64,000 nucleotides of DNA from the NCBI GenBank assembly GCA_022575985.1, contig JAKSXM010000156.1, positions 2,480,001 through 2,544,000 on the forward strand, given 5' to 3'. The DNA is from Anagrus nilaparvatae. Lineage: Eukaryota; Arthropoda; Insecta; Hymenoptera; Mymaridae. Under the pieces are notes generated by a model. The model made no database searches, was not told the DNA's origin, and was given only the letters and a program-made list of their open reading frames with translations. Both the position numbers and the translations under genes were made by a program. Of this stretch, positions 46,140 through 58,323 are shown in pieces (position 1 is the stretch's first letter; every line of letters starts with the position of its first letter).

Positions 46140-47750
46140 TAGTAATATGCAGTTTTTTTAACAAAATTTGTAGTTTTTTTCATACTGTAGACAATGAATA
46201 TTTGAATATTTTCAATTTTCATACACATCACAACTGATATTGTAGACAATCAATATGAATATGACTATAGAATGAAATTTTCATAATTTTTTATTGTTCA
46301 TAAATAGGACCGGCGATATCTATTTCACTCTATGGTGAAATTTTTTTAGCTGTTTCATAAATAAAACAGCCAACAATATAGATTGAAAATTTTGAATTTT
46401 TTTCATAATGTAGACAGCCAATATAAATTTTACTATTGAGTGAAATTTTTATATTTTATGTTTTTTCATAAATAGTATAGCCGATATCCATTTTACTCTA
46501 TGGTAAAATTTTTGGTGTTTTCCATATAATAAAACAATATAGATTGAAATTTTTGCTGTTTTTTTATATTGTAGACAATCAATATGAATTTTACTCTACA
46601 GTGAAATATTTATGATTTTTTTTTGTTCATAAATAGGACAGAAGATATCTATTTTACTCTTTAGTGAAATTTTTTGGGATTTTTCATATATTAAAAAGGT
46701 CAACAATATAGATTGAAATTTTTTCAGTTTCATATTGTAGACAATCAATATGAATTTTACTATCGAGTGAAACTTTTATAATATTTTTTATAAACTTTTA
46801 TAATCTTTATAATGTTTTCATAAATAGGACAGCCGATATCCATTGTACTCTATATATGGTGTAATTTTTGAGTTTTTTCCTATATAAAACAATTAACAAT
46901 ATAGATTGAAATTTTTGCTGTTTTTTATATTGCAGAGAATCAATATTAATTTTACTCTAGAGTGAAATATTTATAATTTTGGTTCCTCATAGAGGACCCA
47001 TTGTTTTAGGTAAAATGTTTATTTCTGATTTTTTGACATATACGCACGTTTTGAGACCTCAGGATGCTAAAAAACCAGTTTTAAAAAAAAGTATGCATGT
47101 GTGTGTGTGAGTGTATGTATGTATGTATGTAGCACTGTCACCGGTGATATTTCACAACCAGTATGACATTAAGACCTATTTTTTTTATAAAATTTTTTTT
47201 ACCAAAAAATCTCCAGGTACTTTTTTTTTTTTTTAATTTGGATGTAATAGCTCATTTTTTTCCATGCGAGTAAATTTTTGTAGTATTTTCATATCGTAAA
47301 CAGCCAATATGAACTTTACTATACAATTAAATTTTTAAAATTTTTGTTTTTTTTATTCTTAGGACTGCCGATAACTATCTTATTTCATAGTGAAATTTTT
47401 TGAGTTTTTTCATATATAAATAGCCAACAATATACATGGTAAATTTTTTAGTTTTTTCATATTGTAAACCACCAATATGAATTTTACTATACAGTTAAAT
47501 ATTTTTATTTTTTTTTTCATTCTTAGGACTGCCTATATCTATATTATTACATAGTGAAATTTTTTTAATTTTTCATATATAAAATAGCCAGAAATACAGA
47601 TTGAAATTATTGTAGTTTTTTCATATTGTAAACAGACAATATGAATTTTACTATACAGTTAAATTTTTTAAATTTTTGTTTTTTTTTATTATTCTTAGGA
47701 CTGCCAATGTCTACATTATCAAATTTTTAAGTCATTTCATATATAAAACA
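46140..47750. repeat. Satellite with ~165-bp period
   Basis: The phrase catattgtagacaatcaata followed by 'gaattttactatYgagtgaaat' recurs near 46183, 46404, 46563, 46730, 46924, 47288, 47457 and 47621. Each unit also has 'cataaataggacagccgata' and 'caacaatatagattgaaatt' blocks, so the unit is itself a degenerate dimer. The left half (tgtagac, gtgaaat) and right half (tgtaaac, gttaaat) use different variants on either side of the insertion at 46977-47275. Confidence 0.85.
46977..47275 (-). repeat. Inverted copy of the satellite monomer + microsatellite unit
   Basis: Reverse complement of about 1480-1812: ggttcctcatagaggaccc, cgcacgttttgagacctcag, a (GT)n/(GTAT)n run at 47096-47131, caccggtgatatttcacaac, and then a monomer ending ggatgtaatagctcattttt. 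It interrupts the ~165-bp satellite, so it behaves like a mobile unit. Confidence 0.75.
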
Positions 47751-48015
47751 AAAGAGCTTCGGTGCAAATTACTCCTTGTAAAAAATGCTATCGAGTTGAC
47801 GCTTTTTTTTTAATTTTAGCTCACGGCACAGAGTTACAACTGTTTAAAGCTAAGAAGTACAAAATTTAAAAACTCAAAAATTGGGCATTTTCTTCACTTC
47901 ATATCTTAAAATGGTTTGTATCAAAATATATAAAAAACAAAATGCATTGTATTTATTAAATGCTTTTCTAAAGCCGATTTTTTTTTGTTTTTTATTTAAT
48001 GTATTCATTAAAAAT
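47751..48015 (-). repeat. Inverted copy of the 53990-54240 segment
   Basis: Shares, in reverse orientation, tcacggcacagagttacaac, tgtttaaagctaagaagtac and the 'atggtttgtatcaaaatat' block. Copies at 53990 and 55490 are in the opposite orientation. It sits at the left border of the ~115-bp satellite. Confidence 0.7.
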
Positions 48016-48059
48016 AAATAGCAAAAAAAAAGACTCAGAGTCCGATTTACTGAATTATT

Positions 48060-50079
48060 GGGTTTATCCATTGAAATAATAGTATTGAATTTAGCAGAAA
48101 CTATACTTCACTTTAATTTTTTTTCGAAAAGTGTCTTGTTTTATAGAAAAAGTGTAATTTCAATTGTTTTTATGCAATAATAGTATTAATATATAGGTCT
48201 TGAATTTAGCAGAATATACTCCACTTAAATGTTTTCGAATTCCGTCGTGTTTTATAGAAATGTTGTAATTTCAATTGTTTTTATGCAATAATAGCATTAA
48301 ATTATTAGTATTGAATTTAGCAAAATATACCCAACCTAAATGTTTTTGAATATTGTCCTATTTTATAGAAAACTTGTAATTTCAAATATTTTTATGCAAT
48401 GATAGCATTGAAATATATGTATTAAATGTAGCAAAATATACCCCTTTTTCAATTTTTTTCGAATAGTAGCCTGATTTTTAGAAAAGTTGTAATTTCAATT
48501 GCATTGAAATATTAGTAATTAATTTAGCAGAAAATATAACTCACTTTAATTTTATTTCGAAAAGTGTCCTTTTTTATATAAAAGTTGTAATTTCAAATGT
48601 TTTTATGCAATGATAGCATTGACATATTAGTATTGAATTTAACAGAAACTATACCCCACTTTAATTTTTTTTTCGTTAACAACTTAAAAAGATAAACTCA
48701 TATTGATTGTCCACAATTTTAAAAACTTCTAAAAATTTAAATACAAGTTGTCGGGTGTGTATTTTGTATTTTTATATTTTTGAATTTTTTATTTGTAAAA
48801 ATTGTATTTTCAAATATTTTTATTGACTTTAGCACAAACTATACGTCATTCTAAATTTTTTTGTAATAGTGTCCTATAAATTTTGTAATAGTGTTTTATA
48901 TAAAAGTTGGAATTTCAAATATTTTTATGCAATGATAGCATTGAAATATTTTTATTGACTTTAGCAGAAACTAAACGCTATTCTAATTTTCTCTCGATTA
49001 GTGTACTGTTTTATATAAAAAATGTAATTTCAAATATTTTTATGCAATGATTGTATTGAAATATTATTATTGACTTTAGCATAAACTATCCGCCATTCTA
49101 AATTCTTTTTAATAATGCTCTGTTATACATAAAAATTGGCATTTCAAATATTTTTATGCGATGATTGCATTGAAATATTTTTACCGACTTTAGCAGAAAC
49201 TATACGCCATTCTAAATTTTTTTTGAATAATGCTCTTTTATATATTAAAATTGGCAGTTCAAATATTTTTATGCAATGATTGCATTGAAATATTTTTATT
49301 GAATTTAGCAAAAACTGTACGCTATTCTAAATTTTTTCTAATATTATACTGTTTTATACAAAAGTTGGAATTTCAAAAGTTTTTATGCAATGATAGCATT
49401 GATATTTTTTTTTTGACTTTAGCAGAAACTATACATCACTTTAAATTTTTTTCTAATAGTGTCCTGTTTTATATAAAAATTGTAATTTAAAATGTTTTTA
49501 TGCAATGTTAGCATAGAAATATTTTTATTGACTTTAACAGAAACTATCCGCCATTCTAAATTCTTTTTAATAATGCTCTGTTATACATAGAAATTGGCAT
49601 TTCAAATATTTTTATGCAATGATTGCATTGAAATATTTTTACCGACTTTAGCAGAAACTATATGCTATTATAAATTTTTTTCGATTAATGTCCTGTTTTA
49701 TACAAAAGTTGTAATTTGAAATATTTTTATGCAATGATTGCATTGAAATATTATTATTGACTTTAGCAGAAACTGTACTCCATTCTAAATTTTTTTGAAT
49801 AATGCTCTGTTATAAATAAAAATTGGGATTTCAAATATTTTTATGCAATGATAGCATTGAAATATTTTTATTGACTTTAGCAGAAACTATCCGCCATTCT
49901 AAATTTTTTTTAATAGTGTTGTGTTTTCAAAAGTTAATATTTCAAATATTTTTATGCAATGATTGCATTGAAATATTTTTATTGACTTTAGCAGAAACTG
50001 TACTCCATTCTAAATTTTTTTGAATAATGCTCTGTTATATATAAAAATTGTGATTTCAAATATTTTTAAGTAATGTTAA
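48060..50079. repeat. Satellite with ~115-bp period, left part
   Basis: The core tttttatgcaatgattgcat then tgaaatatttttattgactt then tagcagaaact recurs about every 115 bp, e.g. near 49036, 49153, 49265, 49381, 49496, 49611, 49727, 49840 and 49951. The first units (48060-48700) are the most diverged. Because 115 is not a multiple of three, only short frames stay open; these are not genes. Confidence 0.9.
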
Positions 50080-50605
50080 GGTTCTTTACAATTAAAATTA
50101 CGGTATTTTGACAGATCATTTTTCGTGGTAGCTTAAATAAAAAAAAAAGTACGACAACGTCGCACAATGTTTGTAGGCACGCGATTTTATTTACATGATT
50201 ATTATTATAATATTATGCGTGTATTTTAAACGTCGACGTTGTCACCTTAAAATTTTCATCGGTTTTTTATTTTTTCTTATTAAAATATCTTTTATAAGAA
50301 AACCACAATTTATTTAAAAATCGAATAGAAGTTTCTTCAACAAGTAATTTACTTGGTGCAATATTTAAAAAAAAAATCTATTGTTCAGTTTCGGCGTTGA
50401 CAGTAAATAAAAATCTCAAACCCGTGTTTTTTGACTCGGCTCCTATGCTTGCAATGTATAAGAATTCAACTTTGGAGCTTTGTATCTCCTAAACGAAAAC
50501 CACAATTTTCTTAAAATTTTATTTTTATGTGTATTATTATAATATAAAGCCCCTATAAAAATTTTAGCGATTTCTATTGTCGTCTAAATTACTGGTGAAC
50601 TACCA
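50080..50605. mobile_element. Harbinger-like insertion in the satellite
   Basis: A 526-bp block without satellite homology. The unit gtTAAcattg is split so that TAA flanks both sides (50077-50079 and 50606-50608). Ends GGTTCTTTAC and GTGAACTACC are loosely inverted. A TAA duplication with GG...CC ends fits PIF/Harbinger; a TA duplication is also compatible. The interior has inverted cgacaacgtcgcac / gtcgacgttgtcac words and no transposase. Confidence 0.65.
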
Positions 50606-53600
50606 TAACATTGAAATATTTTTGTTGACTTTGGCAGAATCTATACGTCAATCTGAATGTTTTTCGAATAGTGTCCTGTTTTATACAAAAGTTGGGATTT
50701 CATATATTTTTATGCAATGATTGCATTGAAATATTTGTTTAGAATATTTTTTGAATTTATTGACCAAATATTGACTTTAGCGGAAACTGTACGCTATTCT
50801 AAATTTTTTCTAATAGTGTACTGTTTTATACAAAAATTGGAAATTCCAATATTGTTATGCAATTATTGCATTAATATATTTTTATTGACTTTAGCAGAAA
50901 CATTACTCCATTCTAAATTTTTTTGAATAATGCTTTGTTATATATAAAAATTGGGATTTCAAATATTTTTAAATAATGTTAACATTGAAATATTTTTATT
51001 GACTTTGGTAGAATCTATACGTCAATCTGAATGTTTTCCGAGTAGTGTCCTGTTTTATACATAAGTTGGAATTTTAAAAGTTTTTATGCAATGATAGCAT
51101 TGAAATAATTTTATTGACTTTAGCAGAAACTATCCGGCATTCTAAATTTTTTTGAATAGTGTTGTGTTTTATACAAAAGTTAACATTTCAAATATTTTTA
51201 TGCAATGATTGCATTTAAATATTTTTATTGGCTTTAGCAGAAACTGTACTCCATTCTAAATTTTTTTGAATAATGCTTTGTTATATATAAAAGTTGGGAT
51301 TTCAAATATTTTTATGCAATGTTAACATTGAAATATTTTTATTCACTTTGGCAGATACTATACGTCAAACTGAATATTTTCCGAATAGTGTCCTGTTTTA
51401 TACAAAAGTTGGAATTTAAAAAATTTTTATGCAATGATAGCATTGAAATAATTTTATTGACTTTAGCAGAAACTATCCGGCATTCTAAATTTTTTTGAAT
51501 AGTGTTGTGTTTTATACAAAAGTTAACATTTCAAATATTTTTATGCAATGATTGCATTTAAATATTTTTATTGACTTTAGCAGAAACTGTACGATATTCT
51601 AAATTTTTTCTAATAGTGTACTGTTTTACACAAAAGTTGGAATTTCAAATATTTTTATGCGATTATTGCATTGAAATATTATTATTGGCTTTAGCAGAAA
51701 CTGTACTCCATTCTAAGTTTTTTTGAATAATGCTTTGTTATATATAAAAGTTGGGATTTCAAATATTTTTATGCAATGTTAACATTGAAATATTTTTATT
51801 CACTTTGGCAGATACTATACGTCAAACTGAATGTTTTCCGAATAGTGTCTGTTTTATACATCTGCTTTATACAAAAGTTGGAATTTCAAATATTTTTATG
51901 CAATTATTGCATTGAAATATTATTATTGTCTTTAGCAGAAACTGTACTCCATTCTAAATTTTTTTGAATAATGCTTTGTTATATATAAAAATTGGGATTT
52001 CAAATATTTTTATGCAATGTTAACATTGAAATATTTTTATTGACTTTGGCAGAAACTTTACATCAATCTGAATGTTTTTCGAATAGTGTCCTGTTTTATA
52101 CAAAAGTTGGAATTTAAAAAATTTTTATGCAATGATAGCATTAAAATATTTTATTGATTTTAGCAGAAACTATATGCCATTCTAAATTTTTTTGCAAAGT
52201 GTTGTGTTTTTTTCAAAAGTTAAGATTTCACATATTTTTATGCAATGATTGCATTGAAATATTATTATCGACTTTAGCAGAAACTGTACTCCATTCTAAA
52301 TTTTTTTGAATAATGCTCTGTTATATATAAAAATTGGGATTCCAAATATTTTTATGCAATGTTAACATTGAAATATATTTTATTGACTTTGGCAGAAACT
52401 ATACGTCAATCTGAATGTTTTTCGAATAGTGTCCTGTTTTATACAAAAGTTGGGATTTCATATATTTTTATGCTACGATTGCATTGAAATATTTTTATTG
52501 ACTTTAGCAGAAACTGTACGCTATTCTAAATTTTTTCTAATAGTGTACTGTTTTATACAAAAGTTGGAATTTCAAATATTTTTATGCAATGATTGCATTG
52601 AAATAATATTATTGACTTTAGCAGAAACATTACTCCATTCTAAATTTTTTTGAATAATGCTTTGTTATATATAAAAATTGGGATTTCAAATATTTTTATG
52701 CAATGTTAACATTGAAATATTTTTATTGACTTTGGCAGAAACTATATGCCATTCTAAATTTTTTTTGAATAATGCTCTGTTATATATTAAAATTGGCATT
52801 TGAAATATTTTTATGCAATAATAGCATTAAAATATTTTTATTGACTTTAGCAGAAACCAAACGCCATTCTAAATTTTTTTGAATATTGTTGTGTTTTAGA
52901 CAAAAGTTAAGATTTCAAATATTTTTATGCAATGTTAACATTGAAAAATTTTTATTGACTTTGGCAGAAACTATACGTCAATCTGAATTTTTTTCGAATA
53001 GTGTCCTGTTTTATACAAAAGTTGGGATTTCAAATATTTTTATGCAATGATTGCATTGAAATATTTTTATTGACTTTAGCAGAAACTGTACGCTATTCTA
53101 AATTTTTTCTAATATTATACTGTTTTATACAAAAGTTGGAATTTCAAAAGTTTTTATGGAATGATAGCATTAAAATTTTTTTATTAACTTTAGCTGAAAC
53201 TATACATCATTTTAAATTTTTTTCTAATAGTGTCCTGTTTTATATGATAATTGTATTTTTAAATATTTTCATGCAATGATTATGAAAATGAATATTTATG
53301 AAAATTAATATTATTATTAAATGGAATTTTAAATATTTGTCTGCAATAATTGCTTTAAAATGTGTTTTTAATTTCAAAAATTTTTATGCAATGATTGCAT
53401 TGAAATTTTTTTTGTATTTTTCTTGTTTTATAAGAAAATTGTATTTTTTTATTGACTTTATCAGAAACTATATACCATTATAAATTTGTTTCTAACAGTC
53501 TCCTGTTTTATAGAAAAGTTGGAATTTCAAATATTTGTATGCAATAATTGCATTGAGAAAATTTTTATGCAATGATTGCATTAAAATGTGTTTTTAATTT

Positions 53601-53820
53601 CAAAAATTTTTATGCAATGATTGCATTCAAATTTTTTTTGTATTTGTCTTGTTTTATAAGAAAATTGTATTTTTTTATTGACTTTACCAGAAACTATATG
53701 CCATTATAAATTTTTTTCTAACAGTCTCCTGTTTTATAGAAAAGTTGGAATTTCAAATATTTTTATACAATGATTGCATTTAATTATTTTTTTAATTAGA
53801 TACATTTTTATGCAATGGTA
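50606..53820. repeat. Satellite with ~115-bp period, right part with variant types
   Basis: Same unit as 48060-50079, in several variants. The 'tcaatctgaatg' variant appears near 50645, 51020, 51363, 51821, 52061, 52403 and 52975, at intervals near multiples of 115 bp (often three units), pointing to higher-order duplication. From about 53280 the units become short and rearranged (atgcaatgattgcatt followed by long T runs). Confidence 0.88.
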
Positions 53821-53989
53821 GAAATTAAATTTTTTTTAAAGAAATAAAATATAAAATACTTAAAATAATATAAAAAATGGATATCAGCTGTCCTAAATAT
53901 AAAAAAATAAAAAATTCAAAAAATTAGACTCTAATTCGTTTTTTTGACATTTCTCTTTAATGAATGAATGAAATTAAAAAAAAATAAAA

Positions 53990-54450
53990 GTGGCATTAGA
54001 AAAGTGCTTAATAAATACAAAGAAACTTGGTTTTTACATTTTGATACAATCCATTCCGAGATCTGAAGTGATGAAAATGTCCACTTTTTGATTTTTTTAA
54101 TTTTGAAGTTCTTAGCTTCAAACAGTTGTAACTCTGAACCGTGAGCTTAAATTAAAAAAAAAAAAAACGTCAAATCGATAGCATTTTTTCCTAGGAATAA
54201 TTTGCACTAAACCTCGTTTCAAAAAACCTCTTAGATCCTGAGAAAAATCAGTTTTAGTGAAAAAAAATGAAATTATTTTGCGTTTTCGACTACTAACTTC
54301 TGATATTGATTTCTCGAAATCATTTAAATATTTTTTAAAAATTAAAAAAAGGTCTGGAGATATTTCTTTAAAGATTACTTTAAAACCACTTTCATGTATT
54401 TTCGTCCGTACAATTCTCCATAAATGCGTGTCCAATAAAATCAAAAATAG
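53990..54450. repeat. ~460-bp duplicated segment, copy A
   Basis: Nearly identical to 55490-55950 (e.g. aaacttggtttttacatttt, cattccgagatctgaagtga, tcaaacagttgtaactctga, tttcctaggaataatttgca, gtccaataaaatcaaaaata). A minus-strand frame of about 98-108 codons is open in both copies, but it lacks recognisable domains and is explained by the recent duplication. Confidence 0.85.
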
Positions 54451-54580
54451 TCAATTTTTTATTTTTGATTTTTTATCAAAGATACTAAGCATGTATAGAT
54501 ATATATGTATAATTTTTATTATTTTCTTTTATTTTCATCTATCTTTCTTTTTAACTTTTAGTTTTTATACATATATTCAG

Positions 54581-55180
54581 CAATGATTGCATTGAAATAT
54601 TTTTTTAATTTCAAAAATTTTTTAGCAATGATTGCATTGAAATATTTTTTTAATTTCAAAAATTTTTTAGCAATGATTGCATTGAAATATTTTTTAATTA
54701 TCAAAAATTTTTTAGCAATGATTGCATAGAAATATTTTCTAATTATCAAAAATTTTTTAGCAATGATTGCATTGAAATATTTTTTTAATTTCAAAAATTT
54801 TTTAGCAATGATTGCATTGAAATATTTTTTAATTATCAAAAATTTTTCAGCAATGATTGCATTGAAATATTTTTCAGCAATGATTGCATTGAAATATTTT
54901 TTTAATTTCAAAAATTTTTTAGCAATGATTGCATTGAAATATTTTTTTAATTTCAAAAATTTTTTAGCAATGATTGCATTGAAATATTTTTTTAATTTTA
55001 AAAATTTTTTAGCAATGATTGCATTGAAATATTTTTTAATTATCAAAAATTTTTTAGCAATGATTGCATTGAAATATTTTTTTAATTTCAAAAATTTTTT
55101 AGCAATGATTGCATTGAAATATTTTTTTAATTTCAAAAATTTTTTAGCAATGATTGCATTGAAATATTTTTTTAATTTCA
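54581..55180. repeat. 45-bp minisatellite, about 14 units
   Basis: Unit: caatgattgcattgaaatat, then tttttttaatttcaaaaatt, then ttttag. One unit is shortened near 54870. As 45 is divisible by three, frames stay open on both strands (207 and 171 codons of repeated peptide); these are artefacts of the repeat. The core gcaatgattgcattgaaata is the same as in the ~115-bp satellite, so the minisatellite is probably derived from it. Confidence 0.92.
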
Positions 55181-55489
55181 TTAAATATTTTAATTTTATT
55201 TTATTCCATTATAATTTTTTTTCTAACTGTCTCTTGTTTAATAGAAAAGTTGGAATGTCAAATATTTTTATACAATGATTGCATTGAAATATTTTTTTAA
55301 TTTTATATATTTTTTTTTAATGTTTATGATAGCATTTAGGTTTTTTTTTGAAATAATATAAAAAAATCATATAAAAAATGGATATCAGCTGTTCTAAATA
55401 TAAAAAAATATAAAATTTCAAAAAAGTAAACTCTAAGTCGTTTTTTTAATATTTCTCTTTAACGAATGGATGAAATTAAAAAAAAAAAA
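55181..55489. repeat. Degenerate satellite remnant
   Basis: One or two units of the ~115-bp type (aaagttggaatgtcaaatat, atacaatgattgcattgaaa), then a block shared with 53840-53990 (aatggatatcagctgt). Confidence 0.65.
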
Positions 55490-55950
55490 AAGTGGCTTTA
55501 GAAAATTGATTAATAAATACAAAGAAACTTGGTTTTTACATTTTGATACAATCCATTCCGAGATCTGAAGTGATGAAAATGTCCACTTTTTGATTTTTTT
55601 AATTTTGAAGTTCTTAGCTTCAAACAGTTGTAACTCTGAACCGTGAGCTCAAATTAAAAAAAAAAAAACGTCAAATCGATAGCATTTTTTCCTAGGAATA
55701 ATTTGCACTAAACCTCGTTTCAAAAAACCTCTTAGATCCTGAGAAAAATCAGTTTTAGTGAAAAAAAATGAAATTATTTTGCGTTTTCGACTACTAACTT
55801 CTGATATTGATTTCTCGAAATCATTTAAATATTTTTTAAAAATTAAAAAAAGGTCTGGAGATATTTCTTTAAAGATTATTTTAAAACCACTTTCATGTAT
55901 TTTCGTCCGTACAATTCTCCATAAATGCGTGTCCAATAAAATCAAAAATA
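55490..55950. repeat. ~460-bp duplicated segment, copy B
   Basis: Direct copy of 53990-54450, so the 45-bp minisatellite is bracketed by direct repeats. Identity is very high by eye with a handful of substitutions; the homology ends at cataaaaatagtcaatttt-type sequence near 55960. Confidence 0.85.
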
Positions 55951-58323
55951 GTCAATTTTTTAAATTATTTCATTTTAATATATATAGGATTTTATATACC
56001 AAATTGACTTTAAATAATTTTGAACTCTATAAATTTTTATACAAAAATATAAAAAAAACCCCAAATTGTCATGTAAATCGATTTTATATTCAAAGCTTTG
56101 TAAAAAGAGATTAATTTCAATTTATACAATATAAATGAAAATATATATATATATATATGAACCGCCTACATACGCACACGTTTACTATATGAAAATAAAT
56201 AAAACCTATAAAATGCATGAAAAGTTAGGAAAACTAGCACGTTTTCGATTTATAGTAAAAAAAAATAAAGTTTTGCATTTTTTTTTAAATCCTACCAAAT
56301 ACTAACACGTATAACAAATGATTTTGAAAAATTGGTTGATTTTTTAAAACCTCGAATATATATTAGTATACAAAAAAGATTTGTTTTCTTTTATAAAAAT
56401 TCAAACATACTTTTTTATGGCTATATTTTATGTAGAAAAGTTTTCAATCACAACTGATGCATACCAGATTTATCTGAAGCGTATTAGAAATTTTTTAGAA
56501 AGTATTTTTTTTTTCGATGTATTTTTTATATATTTTTGAAATATGTATTTGGAAAATTTTCAATAAACTTATTTAATCCTTTTGTGACCCATTTTAACTT
56601 AAATTATATTATTAAAAAATTAAATTTAAAAACTAAAAAATACAGTAATTTTACATTAAAACTCATATTCAAGTATCAAAAAAAATTACTAACGGTTTGT
56701 GAACTCACAACTACCGAACATGGAATATATTTAAATTTATATTTTATCCTAAAATCCTTATTATTATTCCATACCTCTTTATTATTTTAACAAGGGGAGA
56801 CCGGAAAATTTAGGTCTCCAAATTACAAGCTATAGTTATACATGATTTTAACTCATTAAGGGCGAGTCAGATCAGATTAGTCAAACATACGACAGTCATG
56901 CCTACTCGTAATGACTTGGTCACTAAAATAAAAAAAAATTCAACTTACGCGCTAAATTTGATTTTTTAAAACATGCTTGTGAAATATTGAAAAGGTAATC
57001 AAAAAAATATTGTCTTTCCCAAAGTATTTAGTAAAATTTTTGCATTTAGCAATTAAATTAGAAATCAAGCATTCTAAAAAAGCAATTTTTTTCAGATCAT
57101 TATTGAATTTTATTCTGATCTTTTTTTTTTATTTTATATTATTATTTTCTAAAAATAAGAAAATAAAAAAATTTTTTTTTTTTTTAAACAAAAGTAATTT
57201 TGCAAAAAAAATACATAAGTATCCTTTTTTTAAATACTTGCAAAATATTTTTATTAAAGCAAATCAGTCTTTATTAATCCATGCACCAAATAAATAATTA
57301 ATTTTTTTTTAATTTATGCAAGTTTTAAAATACTTTATTTTAAAGCAATATCATCTAGCATGCATTGCTTTTTTATACTCGCAACGAGTAAAAAATGCCA
57401 AAAAATTTTACGTACATGCACAATAAAAAAATATACACAAGATTTGTCAATAATTTATAAACTGAACATGCCAATACTAAAACAAATCTGTATAATTACA
57501 TAAATATGATATGCATATCAAATATTAACATTTTTTCGAACACAATAAAGAACGCATAATAAAATTATTTCACAGGTTATTATACGAAAAGCTGCATATT
57601 TCAATAAATCCTTATTTTTAAAGATACTAGTTTTTAGGAATAAAATATTTTACTAAACCATTCAGAATGATTTAAAAATTGTATTTATTTATTTAATAAA
57701 TATTTTTTTAAATGCACAAGTTAATATTTACACGTGTTCCTTATACTAGTTTTATACTATACAGTAACGTATAGCATATCCTGTACTAACACAATCTCAT
57801 ATGATTTTAGTGCATATATACACCATACTATACATAATTACTAACACATCCTTGCATAAAATTTAAGTGTCCTCATAGAGAGTGTTAGGAAATAAAATCG
57901 AGGAGGACACTAAAAGTCGCAGTCAGTACCAGAAATTGTCATGTTACTCTTATCGTCATAACCCACTAATGAACATTACTTTTGTAAATAAAAAATAATT
58001 CGCTTAAAATTTTCAAAAACTTCCAAAAGGAAAACATAAAAAAATGATTTACGAATCGATTGGCACCGTTTTAAATACTTTTTTGTAGACTTATTTGTAA
58101 AATTTTTGTTTGGAAAATTTGATCTTGCTTGGATTTATTTTTTCAAACAAAAATTTTTGCATATGAATCTGCAAAATAATACATCAAATCTACTATTGTA
58201 TTTATAAACCATTTTATAATGTTTTCCTTTTTTTATAATTTTGATTATCGGCGGTAATTTGGAGAAAAATGCAATTTTCTGCAGCAAAACGATGAAAAGT
58301 CGGTAATGGGATCTGACTTGTCC
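55951..58323. other. Intronic AT-rich DNA
   Basis: (AT)n run at about 56142-56158. 56690-56770 repeats the gtttgtgaactcacaact word of 42340. No exon seen. Confidence 0.5.

Noticed and set aside
49230..53279. Series of similar 60-90-codon frames with 'IFLCNDCIEIFLLTLAET'
   Set aside because: Repetitive translation of the ~115-bp satellite unit, with frame changes at every unit.
54118..54444. Minus-strand frame of 108 codons, also open at 55649-55945 (98 codons)
   Set aside because: The conservation comes from a near-identical segmental duplication. There is no domain, no clear start context, and the third copy at 47751 is only partial.
48060..55180. CRISPR-like alternation of repeat and spacer
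   Set aside because: The 'spacers' are themselves repeats, the context is eukaryotic, and there are no cas genes.
54558..55278. Long open frames (207 and 171 codons) on opposite strands
   Set aside because: Both are produced by a 45-bp tandem repeat whose length is a multiple of three; the peptides are the same 15-residue unit repeated.
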